From assembly GCA_040255525.1 (NCBI GenBank), contig JBDZVD010000025.1, positions 1-64,000 of the forward strand: 64,000 nt of DNA, in the 5' to 3' direction. Below are positions 51,837 to 59,758 of the stretch, piece by piece (position 1 is the first letter of the stretch; each line of letters begins with the position of its first letter). The position numbers and the translations under genes are program-made. The stretch is from Rugosimonospora sp040255525. Its GTDB lineage: Bacteria; Actinomycetota; Actinomycetes; Mycobacteriales; Micromonosporaceae. A model generated the notes under the pieces. It saw only the letters and a program-made list of their open reading frames with translations, did no database searches and was not told the origin of the DNA.

Positions 51837-52721
51837 TTGTCAAGGGTTTCCGTGCTGGGCTCGGGCGTCGTGGGATTCGCGACCGGGGTGGGCCTGGAGT
51901 CATTGGGCCACGACGTGGCCTTTGTCGACGTTGATGAAGACCGCATTGTGGCGCTGCGCAACGCCGGTCATGCCGCTACGCATGTCGATGAGATGGAGGA
52001 TGCCGGCGTCGACGCGGTGTTCGTCGCCGTACCCACCCCGACGGGCGAACACGGCATCGACCCCACGTACCTCGACCAGGCGTGCAAGACCCTGGCGCGG
52101 ATGCTCGGCACGGTCGGCGGCGCCGGCCAGCAGCGTCCGCTGTTCGTGTTCCGCTCGACCATGCCGCCCGGGACGACCCGGCAGCGGCTCATCCCGGCGC
52201 TGGAGAACTGGTCGGGAAAGCGCGCCGGTACCGACTTCCTGGTGTGCTACAACCCGGAATATCTGCGCGAGGCCAGCGCCGTCGAGGACTTTCTGCGCTT
52301 CCGCCTGCTGACCATCGGTACGGATTGGCCGGGCGACGCGGCCAGCCGCCAGATGCGAGCGCTGTTCTCGACTGTCGAGGACGCCGTGGTCACCGAATTC
52401 ACGTATGAAGAGGCGGAATTCCAGAAATACGTTCACAACGTCTTCAACGCGGCCAAGATCAGTTTCTTCAACGAAATGCGAATGGCGGCCGGCACGCTGG
52501 GCCTGCGCGATCCGGACCGCGTTTTCGCGCTCACCTCGAGAACCGCCGAGGCGGCGTGGAATCCGCTGTACGGCACCCGGAATTTCGGCCCGTTCGGCGG
52601 CGCCTGCCTCCCCAAGGACACGGCGGCCTGGAGCGCCTTCGCCCGCGCCCGCGGAATCGCCACCGACCTGGTCGAGGCGGTGCGTTCGGTGAACATCGGA
52701 CTGGGCGGGGCGCCGTGCTGA
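51837..52721 (+). CDS. Compact UDP-glucose/GDP-mannose dehydrogenase-like protein (AlgD-like, no C-terminal domain)
   Basis: A 294-aa NAD-dependent nucleotide-sugar dehydrogenase-like protein. The NAD fold is VLGSGVVGFATGVGLESLGH. RSTMPPGTT, YNPEYLREASA (substrate loop) and FNAAKISFFNEM (conserved Lys207) are present. The catalytic Cys257 is in FGGACLPKDTAA. It ends after the central helix, about 130 residues earlier than AlgD or UGDH, so the nucleotide-binding C-terminal domain is absent. The stretch with EPGL in homologues is also missing. It would make the uronic-acid donor of the operon (GDP-mannuronate or UDP-glucuronate), unless another copy does. TTG start; its end overlaps the GT2 gene. 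Confidence 0.82.
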   Translation: MSRVSVLGSGVVGFATGVGLESLGHDVAFVDVDEDRIVALRNAGHAATHVDEMEDAGVDAVFVAVPTPTGEHGIDPTYLDQACKTLARMLGTVGGAGQQRPLFVFRSTMPPGTTRQRLIPALENWSGKRAGTDFLVCYNPEYLREASAVEDFLRFRLLTIGTDWPGDAASRQMRALFSTVEDAVVTEFTYEEAEFQKYVHNVFNAAKISFFNEMRMAAGTLGLRDPDRVFALTSRTAEAAWNPLYGTRNFGPFGGACLPKDTAAWSAFARARGIATDLVEAVRSVNIGLGGAPC

Positions 52722-53986
52722 AGGCACTGAACTGGTGGCCCTGGCTGCTGCTGCCCGCCTACTTCCGCCCGCTGTTCGAGATGGGGCTGTTGCTCCTCGG
52801 CCAGTGGTGGTTCCAGACCCGGTTCGTCGAGAACCGGGCGAAGTTCAGCCGGTACATCATCCAGATCACCTCGGTCGGGCGGGAGGTCGAGCGGGTCAAC
52901 GAGATCGTCGACGAGATCCGGTCGTACCCGATGTCGATGCCGTACCAGATCTGGGTGGTCATCGAGCCCGGCTTCAGCGCCGACTACCCGAACGCCGACC
53001 GGGTCGTGGTCGTACCCAAGGACTTCGTCGCCACCTCGCAGTACAAGTGCCGGGCGCTGGAGTACAGCCGGATCCTGCGCCGACGGATGGGCCTGACCGG
53101 CTACGACACGAAGATCACATTCCTCGACGACGACACGTCGCCGACGTGGGAGTTCCTGGAGACGGCGTTCGCCGCCGACTACGACATCTGCCAGGGGCTG
53201 ACCGCGCCGCGGGTGCGGTACGGGTCGGGTCCGTTCAGTCACTTCCTGCTCAGCCACATCGACGACCTCCGGTTCCATAACTGCATCACGTACTGCTCCT
53301 CGTTCCAGGGCATCTTCAACGCCCCGCTGTTCGTGCACGGCGAGGGGCTCACCATCACCGGACGCACCGAGAACCAGGTCGGCTGGAACTTCCGCATCTT
53401 CGCCTCCGAGGACCTGACCTTCGGCTGCAACGCGGCCTTCCGTGGCTTGCGCTGGGGCTGGTTCCACGAGTACATCGAGCTGACCTCGCCGTGGACCTGG
53501 TCGGCGTACTTCAAGCAGCGCCGGCGGTGGATGTGGGGCAACATCCACGCGGTCGTCAACCGCGACGTGCTGCCGCTGCGCCCGGCCATCCGGGTCGGCA
53601 TCCGGTACCTGCTCAGCCTCTACACCTTCGTCGGCTCGGGGACCGCCCTGGTGCTGTCCCTGGTGGGCCGGATCCACCTGTCGCAGCAGTGGTTCGCGCT
53701 GTTCTGGTGCTCGCTGGCGGTCTGGCTGGCCAACTTCGCGATGAGCGGCTGGGTCAACGCCGGGCGGCGGGAAGTCGGGCAGAGCCAGTTCGACTTCTGG
53801 TCCCGCCGGATGATCCAGACCTTCTGGGCGGTCGTGCTGTGTCCGTTCACCGCGAGCTTCACGGTCATCGCGCTGATCACCACGCTGTACATGGGCAACC
53901 CCCGGGCGTTCGAGGTGATCGGCAAGACCGAGAAGACCGCCGACCTCGCCGCGTACACCGCCGACCACGAGGCGGCGATGGCATGA
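52715..53986 (+). CDS. Membrane GT2 glycosyltransferase, egghead-like
   Basis: A 423-aa polymerase-type glycosyltransferase. A hydrophobic N-terminal segment (LNWWPWLLLPAYFRPLF) precedes the catalytic domain with DDD in ITFLDDDTSPTWEF, HGEGLTITGRTENQVGW, the third acidic SEDLTFG and the (Q/R)xxRW motif KQRRRWMWGN. Three or four membrane helices close the protein. The HGEGL to QRRRW pattern is close to egghead, a GDP-mannose-using enzyme, which is consistent with mannose or mannuronate transfer. It occupies the Alg8 position in the operon but is not a typical Alg8. GTG start overlaps the dehydrogenase by 7 bp. Confidence 0.87.
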   Translation: MLKALNWWPWLLLPAYFRPLFEMGLLLLGQWWFQTRFVENRAKFSRYIIQITSVGREVERVNEIVDEIRSYPMSMPYQIWVVIEPGFSADYPNADRVVVVPKDFVATSQYKCRALEYSRILRRRMGLTGYDTKITFLDDDTSPTWEFLETAFAADYDICQGLTAPRVRYGSGPFSHFLLSHIDDLRFHNCITYCSSFQGIFNAPLFVHGEGLTITGRTENQVGWNFRIFASEDLTFGCNAAFRGLRWGWFHEYIELTSPWTWSAYFKQRRRWMWGNIHAVVNRDVLPLRPAIRVGIRYLLSLYTFVGSGTALVLSLVGRIHLSQQWFALFWCSLAVWLANFAMSGWVNAGRREVGQSQFDFWSRRMIQTFWAVVLCPFTASFTVIALITTLYMGNPRAFEVIGKTEKTADLAAYTADHEAAMA

Positions 53987-55320
53987 GAAGGCGAGGCCGC
54001 GGGTACGCGATCGTGCTCATCGCCGTTCTGGGGGTCGCCCTGACGGCCACGGTGGTGTTCGGCCGCTCGTACAGCCAGGTCGCCCTCCAGAAGGAGCCGT
54101 TCGACCGGACCGCCTACGTACCGTCTTTCGATCCGGTCGAGGACGTCACGCTGGGCCTGTCACCCAACTCCGGCAACGCCGCCGCCGCGGCGCCGGATCC
54201 GGCCATCCGGGCCGTGTCCGTCTACCCCACGCAGACCCTGCTGCTCGCCGGCGGGCGTGCGGTCCGGGTCATCGACGCCCCCGCGCCGGCCGACCTGCAC
54301 GCGCTGGTCGCGCTCGTCGGCGATCCGGCATGGCTGTCCGAGTCCGGCCAGACCGTGACGCTCAGGGCCGCCGTCCTGGTGCAGGCCGGGCAGGCGCTGT
54401 CGGTGGCGGCGCCGCTGACGACCGAGGTCATCCTGATGGTACGGCCGGGCGTGTTCCTCGCCGCGGTGAAGTCGGCGCTGACCCTGTCCGGCGTCTACGT
54501 CCACGCGAGCGACAGCCACGTGCCGAACATGCGCGCGGACGCCGGCCATGTCCTCGACCGTCCGTTCGTCCTCGCCATGGGCTCGACGCTGACCATCAGC
54601 AACAGCACGTTCCGCTACCTCGGCCGCGACTGGAACTCCTCCTACGGCGTCTCCTGGTCGAAGGGCTCCACCGGCTCGGTCACCGGTTCGCTGTTCGACC
54701 ACAACTTCATCGGGGTCTACAGCAACGCGGCGACGGACCTGTCCGTCCGGCACAACCGGTTCTCCCACAACTCGCTGTACGGCGTGGACCCGCACAGCGG
54801 GTCGACCCGGCTCGACGTGGAGTACAACACCGCCGACTTCAACGGCCGGCACGGCATCATCTTCTCCGACCACGTGACCGCGGGCGTGGTGCGGTACAAC
54901 GTGGTCCGGGGCAACGGGCTCAACGGCATCATGATGGACGAGCAGTCGACCGGCAACACCATCGACCACAACACGGTCGAAGGCAACAGGTCCGACGGCA
55001 TCGTACTGGCCGACTCCGGCGGCAACACGGTCCTGGCCAACACGGTACGCGGCAACCGCGTCGGTATCTCCGTACGCGGAGACAGCGACGGCGTGTCGAT
55101 CGCGCGCAACACCGTCACTGGCAACCAGTTGGCGGTTCAGGGTACCGGGACCGGCGGCAACCACGTCTCGAACAACGGCGGCGACTGGATGCTCGCCCGG
55201 ATCGCCCGGATCTGGGGCGGCGCCATGGTCCTGCTGGTGCTGCTCTGCGCGGTCACCTGGCTGGCCGGCAGGCGCCCGAGTCGGGGCCGGGCACACCACG
55301 CCATGGGAGGCATCGCATGA
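53983..55320 (+). CDS. algG: AlgG-like mannuronan C5-epimerase, membrane-anchored beta-helix
   Basis: A 445-aa protein converting mannuronate to guluronate in a polymer. The beta-helix region aligns by eye with Pseudomonas AlgG: YLGRDWNSSYGVSW, NSLYGVDPHSGSTRLDVEYN with the catalytic D269-P270-H271, then HGIIFSDHVTAG, GIMMDEQSTGNTIDHNTV, RSDGIVLADSGGNTVLANTV and GISVRGDS. Here helices at both ends (residues 9-26 and 409-428) anchor it in the membrane, with the helix outside. AlgG is normally periplasmic, so the anchors suit a Gram-positive. Start ATG overlaps the GT2 stop, and the end is coupled to a small frame. Confidence 0.88.
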   Translation: MRRRGRGYAIVLIAVLGVALTATVVFGRSYSQVALQKEPFDRTAYVPSFDPVEDVTLGLSPNSGNAAAAAPDPAIRAVSVYPTQTLLLAGGRAVRVIDAPAPADLHALVALVGDPAWLSESGQTVTLRAAVLVQAGQALSVAAPLTTEVILMVRPGVFLAAVKSALTLSGVYVHASDSHVPNMRADAGHVLDRPFVLAMGSTLTISNSTFRYLGRDWNSSYGVSWSKGSTGSVTGSLFDHNFIGVYSNAATDLSVRHNRFSHNSLYGVDPHSGSTRLDVEYNTADFNGRHGIIFSDHVTAGVVRYNVVRGNGLNGIMMDEQSTGNTIDHNTVEGNRSDGIVLADSGGNTVLANTVRGNRVGISVRGDSDGVSIARNTVTGNQLAVQGTGTGGNHVSNNGGDWMLARIARIWGGAMVLLVLLCAVTWLAGRRPSRGRAHHAMGGIA

Positions 55321-55454
55321 GCGAGCGTCAGCGAGTGAATCAGAGTTGCCGCGCCGTGGTGCCGCATGGCGGACCGATAGCGGAGCGACTGGTCCGGGTC
55401 GTCGCGCGGCGCCAGACGCGCCGAGCCGGACTGGTCGGAGAGGATGCGGCATGA
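55317..55454 (+). CDS. Small coupling ORF between epimerase and acetyltransferase
   Basis: A 45-codon frame, ATG overlapping the epimerase stop (ATGA) and stop overlapping the next start (ATGA). The peptide MSERQRVNQSCRAVVPHGGP continues Arg-rich, with no family match. Its nucleotides (GAGCGAGCGTCAGCGAG) look like an intergenic repeat type seen in actinomycete genomes. It may be a translation bridge rather than a protein. Confidence 0.35.
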   Translation: MSERQRVNQSCRAVVPHGGPIAERLVRVVARRQTRRAGLVGEDAA

Positions 55455-57538
55455 GCCTGACACTCGACGCGCCCCAACCGACCCGCGACGACCGGGTCAC
55501 ACCCCGGCCGGTGCGCTCGTTCCGGCCCGACATCGAGGGGCTGCGCGCGGTCGCCGTCCTGCTGGTCGTCCTGTCCCATCTCGGGCTCGGCTTCCCGGGC
55601 GGGTACGTCGGCGTGGACGTCTTCTTCGTCATCTCCGGTTTCCTCATCACCAAGCAGCTGATGGCCGACTTCACCACCTCGGGGCGGATCCGGCCGGTGG
55701 CGTTCTACGCCCGCCGGGTGCGCCGGATCCTGCCCGCCGCCTCGGTCGTCATCGCCGGTACCCTGCTGGCCGCCCGCGCCGTCGACTCACCGCTGCGGGT
55801 CCGCACCGACGCGCTGGACGGCCTGTTCTCGTCCCTGTCGTCCGTCAACTGGCTGCTGGCCGCCCGCGCCACCGACTACTTCCAGTCCGGCACGGCGACC
55901 AGTCCGTTCCAGCACTACTGGTCGCTTGCGGTGGAGGAGCAGTTCTACCTCGTCTGGCCGTTGCTCCTTCTGGTCATCGGCGTGGCCACCCGGCACCGGC
56001 CCGGACGGGTCCGGGCGATCGTGTCGGCCCTCACCCCGGTCATCGTGGTCTCTCTGTTCCTGAGCGTCGCGACCACGCCCGACTCGCCGTCGTGGGCCTA
56101 CTTCGGCACGCACACCCGCGCCTGGGAACTCGCCCTCGGCGCGCTGCTCGGCGCGACCGTACCGGTCTGGACCCGGATGCCGCCGGCCCTGGCCAGCCAG
56201 ATGAGCTGGCTGGGGCTGGGTGCCATCCTGCTCGCCGCGCTGGTCTATTCGGACAGCACGGTCTACCCCGGCGCGGCGGTGATCCTGCCGGGGCTGGGCT
56301 CGGCCTTCATCATCGCCGGCGGCTGCCCCGGCTGGCCACGCGGCGCCGAATGGGCGCTGAAGCGGCCGCCGATGCAGTTCCTCGGCAGGGTCTCGTACTC
56401 GTGGTACCTGGTGCACTGGCCGGTCATCGTGCTACTTCCGGTCGCCCTGGACCATCCGCTGGCGCCCGCGCAGCGCTGGCTCGTGCTGGGCGGTTCGCTC
56501 GCCGGGGCGGTCGTGCTGTTTCTCGCCATCGAGCAGCCGATCCGGTCGCGTCCGGTCTTCGTGCGGCGGCCGCTTGTCGGTGTCGCCATCGGCGTCGTGC
56601 TGCTGGCCTCCACCGGAACGACCACCTGGCTGCTGCGGCGGGCCGCCCTGCCGGGCGCGTCCGCGCTCACCGCCGCGGCACCGGCACCGGCACCGTCCGC
56701 CGTCGACAGCGTGCGGGCGGCGGTCGCCGCGGCCGCCACGTCCACCGGGCTACCCGCGCGCCTGACCCCCGCACTTTCCGCCGCCGCCGGCGACCGCCCG
56801 GATCCCGGCCCCTGCCTGCTCGCCCGAACCGAGGCCGCGCCGCCGCCCGACGCCTCCTGCACGTTCGGCGACCTCACCGCGAACCGGACCATGGCACTGG
56901 TCGGCGACAGCCACGCCAACCAGTGGTTCACCGCGGTGAACGCATTCGCGCGCAGCCGGCACTGGAAGCTGGTGTTCTACGGAAAGTCCGCCTGCCCGGT
57001 CGGCAACTACCCGACCTACGTCGACGCGACGACCGACCGCCTCTACACGCAGTGCAACCAGTGGCGTTCGGCGATGCTCGACCGGATCCGGGTGCTGCGC
57101 CCGGCCGTGGTGGTGGTCGCCAACGAGCTGCGCACCGTCGACGTCGACCCGACCGGCATGGTGCAGACCGTCACCGCGTTGTCGGCCAGCGGCGCGAAGG
57201 TGGTGTACCTCCAGGACACCCCCAACCCGGGCACCACCGGCTCGATCCCGGACTGCCTGGCCAGCCATCCGCGGAACATCCAGAAGTGCGCGCTGAGCCG
57301 CCGCGCGGGCGCCACCCGCCTGGAGGGGATGGTGGCCCGCTCGCTTGAGGCGAACGCCGTGCGCAGGACCGGTGCGGCGGTCATCGATCCGGCTGGGTGG
57401 TTCTGCACCGCGACGGTGTGCCCACCGGTCATCGACCACATGATTGTGTACGCCGACGGAAGCCACGTCACCGCGACGTACGCGACGTGGCTCGCGCCGG
57501 TCCTCGCCACCGCGCTGGACGCGGCGGCGGGCAGTTGA
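55451..57538 (+). CDS. OafA/YrhL-type O-acyltransferase with C-terminal SGNH domain
   Basis: A 695-aa integral membrane acetyltransferase. The AT3 domain (about 20-370) begins SFRPDIEGLRAVAVLLVVLSHLG with the catalytic-type His near residue 42, then GGYVGVDVFFVISGFLITKQL and RRVRRILPAASVV. It has HYWSLAVEEQFYLVWP and SYSWYLVHWPVIVL at its end. After a linker, the extracytoplasmic SGNH domain has GDSHANQW, VVVVANELR and DGSHVTATY (Asp-x-x-His). It would move acetyl groups across the membrane and onto the polysaccharide, replacing AlgI/AlgJ/AlgX of Pseudomonas. Coupled to the upstream frame by ATGA. Confidence 0.9.
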   Translation: MSLTLDAPQPTRDDRVTPRPVRSFRPDIEGLRAVAVLLVVLSHLGLGFPGGYVGVDVFFVISGFLITKQLMADFTTSGRIRPVAFYARRVRRILPAASVVIAGTLLAARAVDSPLRVRTDALDGLFSSLSSVNWLLAARATDYFQSGTATSPFQHYWSLAVEEQFYLVWPLLLLVIGVATRHRPGRVRAIVSALTPVIVVSLFLSVATTPDSPSWAYFGTHTRAWELALGALLGATVPVWTRMPPALASQMSWLGLGAILLAALVYSDSTVYPGAAVILPGLGSAFIIAGGCPGWPRGAEWALKRPPMQFLGRVSYSWYLVHWPVIVLLPVALDHPLAPAQRWLVLGGSLAGAVVLFLAIEQPIRSRPVFVRRPLVGVAIGVVLLASTGTTTWLLRRAALPGASALTAAAPAPAPSAVDSVRAAVAAAATSTGLPARLTPALSAAAGDRPDPGPCLLARTEAAPPPDASCTFGDLTANRTMALVGDSHANQWFTAVNAFARSRHWKLVFYGKSACPVGNYPTYVDATTDRLYTQCNQWRSAMLDRIRVLRPAVVVVANELRTVDVDPTGMVQTVTALSASGAKVVYLQDTPNPGTTGSIPDCLASHPRNIQKCALSRRAGATRLEGMVARSLEANAVRRTGAAVIDPAGWFCTATVCPPVIDHMIVYADGSHVTATYATWLAPVLATALDAAAGS

Positions 57539-57564
57539 CCGACGACCCCCGGGGGGTGGCATCC

Positions 57565-58335
57565 ATGGCATCGCGACGAGCCGCCGTCGCGGCGGCGCTG
57601 CGGTACGCGGGGGTGGCGGCGACGGCGGCCGCCGCCACCGTCCTCGGGACGCGACTGGCCGGCCCGGTCACACCCCGGGCGGAAAGCCGGGCCGGGCCAC
57701 CGCTGCCGAGCACCGTGCTGAACCTGGTCCCGTGGAAGATCAGCCTGCCGTACGGCGCGGACACCACCCAGGTGACCCAACCCGGGCTGGCCGAGTTGTC
57801 CGACGCCTACTTCCGGGTGGTGAGCGCGGTCCAGTTCACCGTACCGGTGAACGGCGCGGTTCAGGCCGGCTCCGTCTACCCGCGGTGCGAGCTGCGCGAG
57901 ATGAACGTCGACGGCACCGGGGCCGCGTGGTCCACCACGAGCGGCACCCACACCATGGAGATCGTGCAGCGGATCACCCACCTGCCGAAGGTGAAGCCAC
58001 AACTGGTCGCCGGCCAGGTCCACGACGCCGCCGAGTACGTCCTCCTGATCCGTCTGGACGAGGACAAGCTCCACGTCGTCTACCGCGACCGAAGCGTCGC
58101 CGTGCTCGAACCGCACTACCCGCTGGGCACCACGTTCACCGTCAGGATCGCGGCCGGCGACGGCTTCATCGACGTCTACTACAACAACGCGCGCGCGGCG
58201 CACATCGCCGCCAGCCGCACCGGGTGTTACTTCAAGGCCGGCTGTTACCTGCAGACGAATCCGAGCAAGGGCGACGCTCCAGACGACTACGGCCAGGTGG
58301 AGATATTCGACCTGCGCCTGATCCACACTCCCTGA
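57565..58335 (+). CDS. Polysaccharide lyase family 7 (alginate lyase)
   Basis: A 256-aa exported lyase of the beta-jelly-roll PL7 family, cutting mannuronate/guluronate polymers by beta-elimination. The three PL7 motifs are present: RxELRE in YPRCELREM, Q(I/V)H in AGQVHDAAE, and YFKAGxY in GCYFKAGCYLQTNPSKG. The N-terminus has two arginines followed by an Ala-rich hydrophobic run (residues 3-35), a signal peptide, possibly twin-arginine. A lyase inside a biosynthetic operon matches AlgL in Pseudomonas, where it clears misplaced polymer, though AlgL is PL5. It starts 26 bp after the acetyltransferase gene; a terminator follows. Confidence 0.92.
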   Translation: MASRRAAVAAALRYAGVAATAAAATVLGTRLAGPVTPRAESRAGPPLPSTVLNLVPWKISLPYGADTTQVTQPGLAELSDAYFRVVSAVQFTVPVNGAVQAGSVYPRCELREMNVDGTGAAWSTTSGTHTMEIVQRITHLPKVKPQLVAGQVHDAAEYVLLIRLDEDKLHVVYRDRSVAVLEPHYPLGTTFTVRIAAGDGFIDVYYNNARAAHIAASRTGCYFKAGCYLQTNPSKGDAPDDYGQVEIFDLRLIHTP

Positions 58336-58364
58336 TCGGCGTCCGGCTCGCGGCCGGGCGCCGA
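58336..58364 (+). terminator. Strong hairpin ending the alginate-like operon
   Basis: TCGGCGTCCGGC and GCCGGGCGCCGA pair as a 12-bp stem (one T-G wobble) around the loop TCGCG, starting at the base after the lyase stop codon. No T-run, as usual in GC-rich actinomycetes. Confidence 0.7.
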
Positions 58365-58416
58365 GTCGCCCGCCGTCGCGGCCACTGCGGCTCGGGGTGT
58401 GCCGCCACGAGGGTGG

Positions 58417-59247
58417 TCAGGCGCGCAGGATGCCGACGCCGCCGTACAGGTTGGCCTCGCGCGCCTTCTCCTCGCTGACCGGCTCGTCGGGGTGCCACCG
58501 GGGTAGCAGCGTGACACCGGGATCGATCAGCTGGTAGCCGGCGAAGAAGCGGGCGATCTCCGGTTTCGTGCGGAACACTGCCGGAGTGGGGGTGCGCGCG
58601 TACGCGGCCTGGAACTCGGCGATCTGCTCGTCGGTCAGCGTGATCTGGGCGCCGTGCGACAGCGCCAGGTAGCTGCCCGCCGGACAGGTGTCGCGGTAGG
58701 CGGCCAGCATGCCGAACGGATCCTGGTCGTCCGGCAGGAAATGCAGGATCGCCACGGCCAGCACGGCTACCGGTCGGGAGAAGTCCAGCAGCTGGGCCAC
58801 CCGCGGGTTGGCCAGCACCTGCTCCGGGTGCCGGATGTCGGCCTGCGCCACCGCCGAGTGCGGGTCGCCGCCCAGCAGCGTCCGGGCGTGCGCCACCGCG
58901 ACCGACTCGTTGTCCACGTAGGCCACCCGTGCCGCGGGGTTGTGCCGGCGGGCCACCTCGTGGACGTTGCCGACCGTCGGGATGCCCGAGCCGAGGTCGA
59001 GGAACTGGTCGACGCCCTGCCGCACCAGGTGAGTGACGGCCCGGCCGAGGAATTCCCGGTTGGCCTGGACCGCGACACGGAAGTGCGGGAACACCTCCAC
59101 CGCCTGCCGGGCGGCCTCGCGATCGACGGCGAAGTTGCACGCGCCGCCGAGCAGGTAGTCGTACATGCGGGCGGAATTGGGCCGCTCGCCGTCGATGGTC
59201 AGGAGGTCGTCGGTTCCGGGGTCGCTGTCATCCGCCACGGGTCCCAT
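58417..59247 (-). CDS. DUF574 SAM-dependent methyltransferase
   Basis: A 276-aa actinobacterial methyltransferase of the DUF574/Methyltransf_19 family. Conserved parts are ERPNSARMYDYLLGGACNFAVDREAA, FLDLGSGIPTVGNVHEVAR (motif I), RVAYVDNESVAVAHARTLL (motif II), and AVLAVAILHFLPDDQDP (motif IV). Many copies occur per actinomycete genome; substrates are unknown. The ATG at 59247 or GTG at 59238 could be the start. It stands alone, convergent to the polysaccharide operon. Confidence 0.92.
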   Translation of the reverse strand: MGPVADDSDPGTDDLLTIDGERPNSARMYDYLLGGACNFAVDREAARQAVEVFPHFRVAVQANREFLGRAVTHLVRQGVDQFLDLGSGIPTVGNVHEVARRHNPAARVAYVDNESVAVAHARTLLGGDPHSAVAQADIRHPEQVLANPRVAQLLDFSRPVAVLAVAILHFLPDDQDPFGMLAAYRDTCPAGSYLALSHGAQITLTDEQIAEFQAAYARTPTPAVFRTKPEIARFFAGYQLIDPGVTLLPRWHPDEPVSEEKAREANLYGGVGILRA

Positions 59248-59448
59248 CCTGGCACCGGCCGGCGCACCGCGGTATCCCCGGCAGCCGGCACCTGGGACGG
59301 GGCCCGGCCGCGCGCCACCGGCCGCCTGCCGCCCGGTACCGCAGGCGCGTCACCGTCGCACCCCCGCCCGTATCGAGCCGGGAGACCAGGGGTTGCCGCG
59401 CGGGGGGCTGGTCACGGGCAGGGCGCTTCCGGCCGCACCCGCCGGGCG

Positions 59449-59635
59449 CCGAAAGTTTCCGGTCGCTCGATCCGCTTCGCCATCGCGTGCACCGGCCACC
59501 ACCAGGGGAGGCTGTGGCGGACGGCGGCCCAAGCGAGGTCCCATTCGGAGAAATAGTCCCGATCGCCGGGCGTGCGGCGCCCTCCGCTCGGCGGCGGCCG
59601 GCTAAGTTTTGTACCGAAACTTTTCCGGAAGTTAT
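59449..59635. promoter_or_regulatory. CGAAA-type operator elements upstream of the xylanase
   Basis: CCGAAAGTTTCCGG at 59449-59462 contains the palindrome GAAA-G-TTTC. At 59604-59622, AAGTTT-N7-AAACTT is a perfect 6-bp inverted repeat, overlapping CCGAAACTTTTCCGG. CGAAA palindromes are known upstream of actinomycete xylanase genes and bind LacI- or ROK-type regulators. The region (59248-59758) has no gene; the strong Shine-Dalgarno AAGGAGG is at its end. Confidence 0.6.
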
Positions 59636-59758
59636 TGACGACCGGCGATGGTCAAATCACACTAACGCCATCGGCGGATCTCACTGTCTGCCGGCACCGT
59701 CCCACCGGCCAGTCCCCGGCCGTCGCAAACGTGACGGCCCCAGCCAAGGAGGCCCCGC

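Noticed and set aside
52722..53200. A hidden C-terminal domain of the AlgD-like dehydrogenase in another frame
   Set aside because: Frames after the stop show only the GT2 protein or shadow sequence, so the short protein is not explained by a frameshift.
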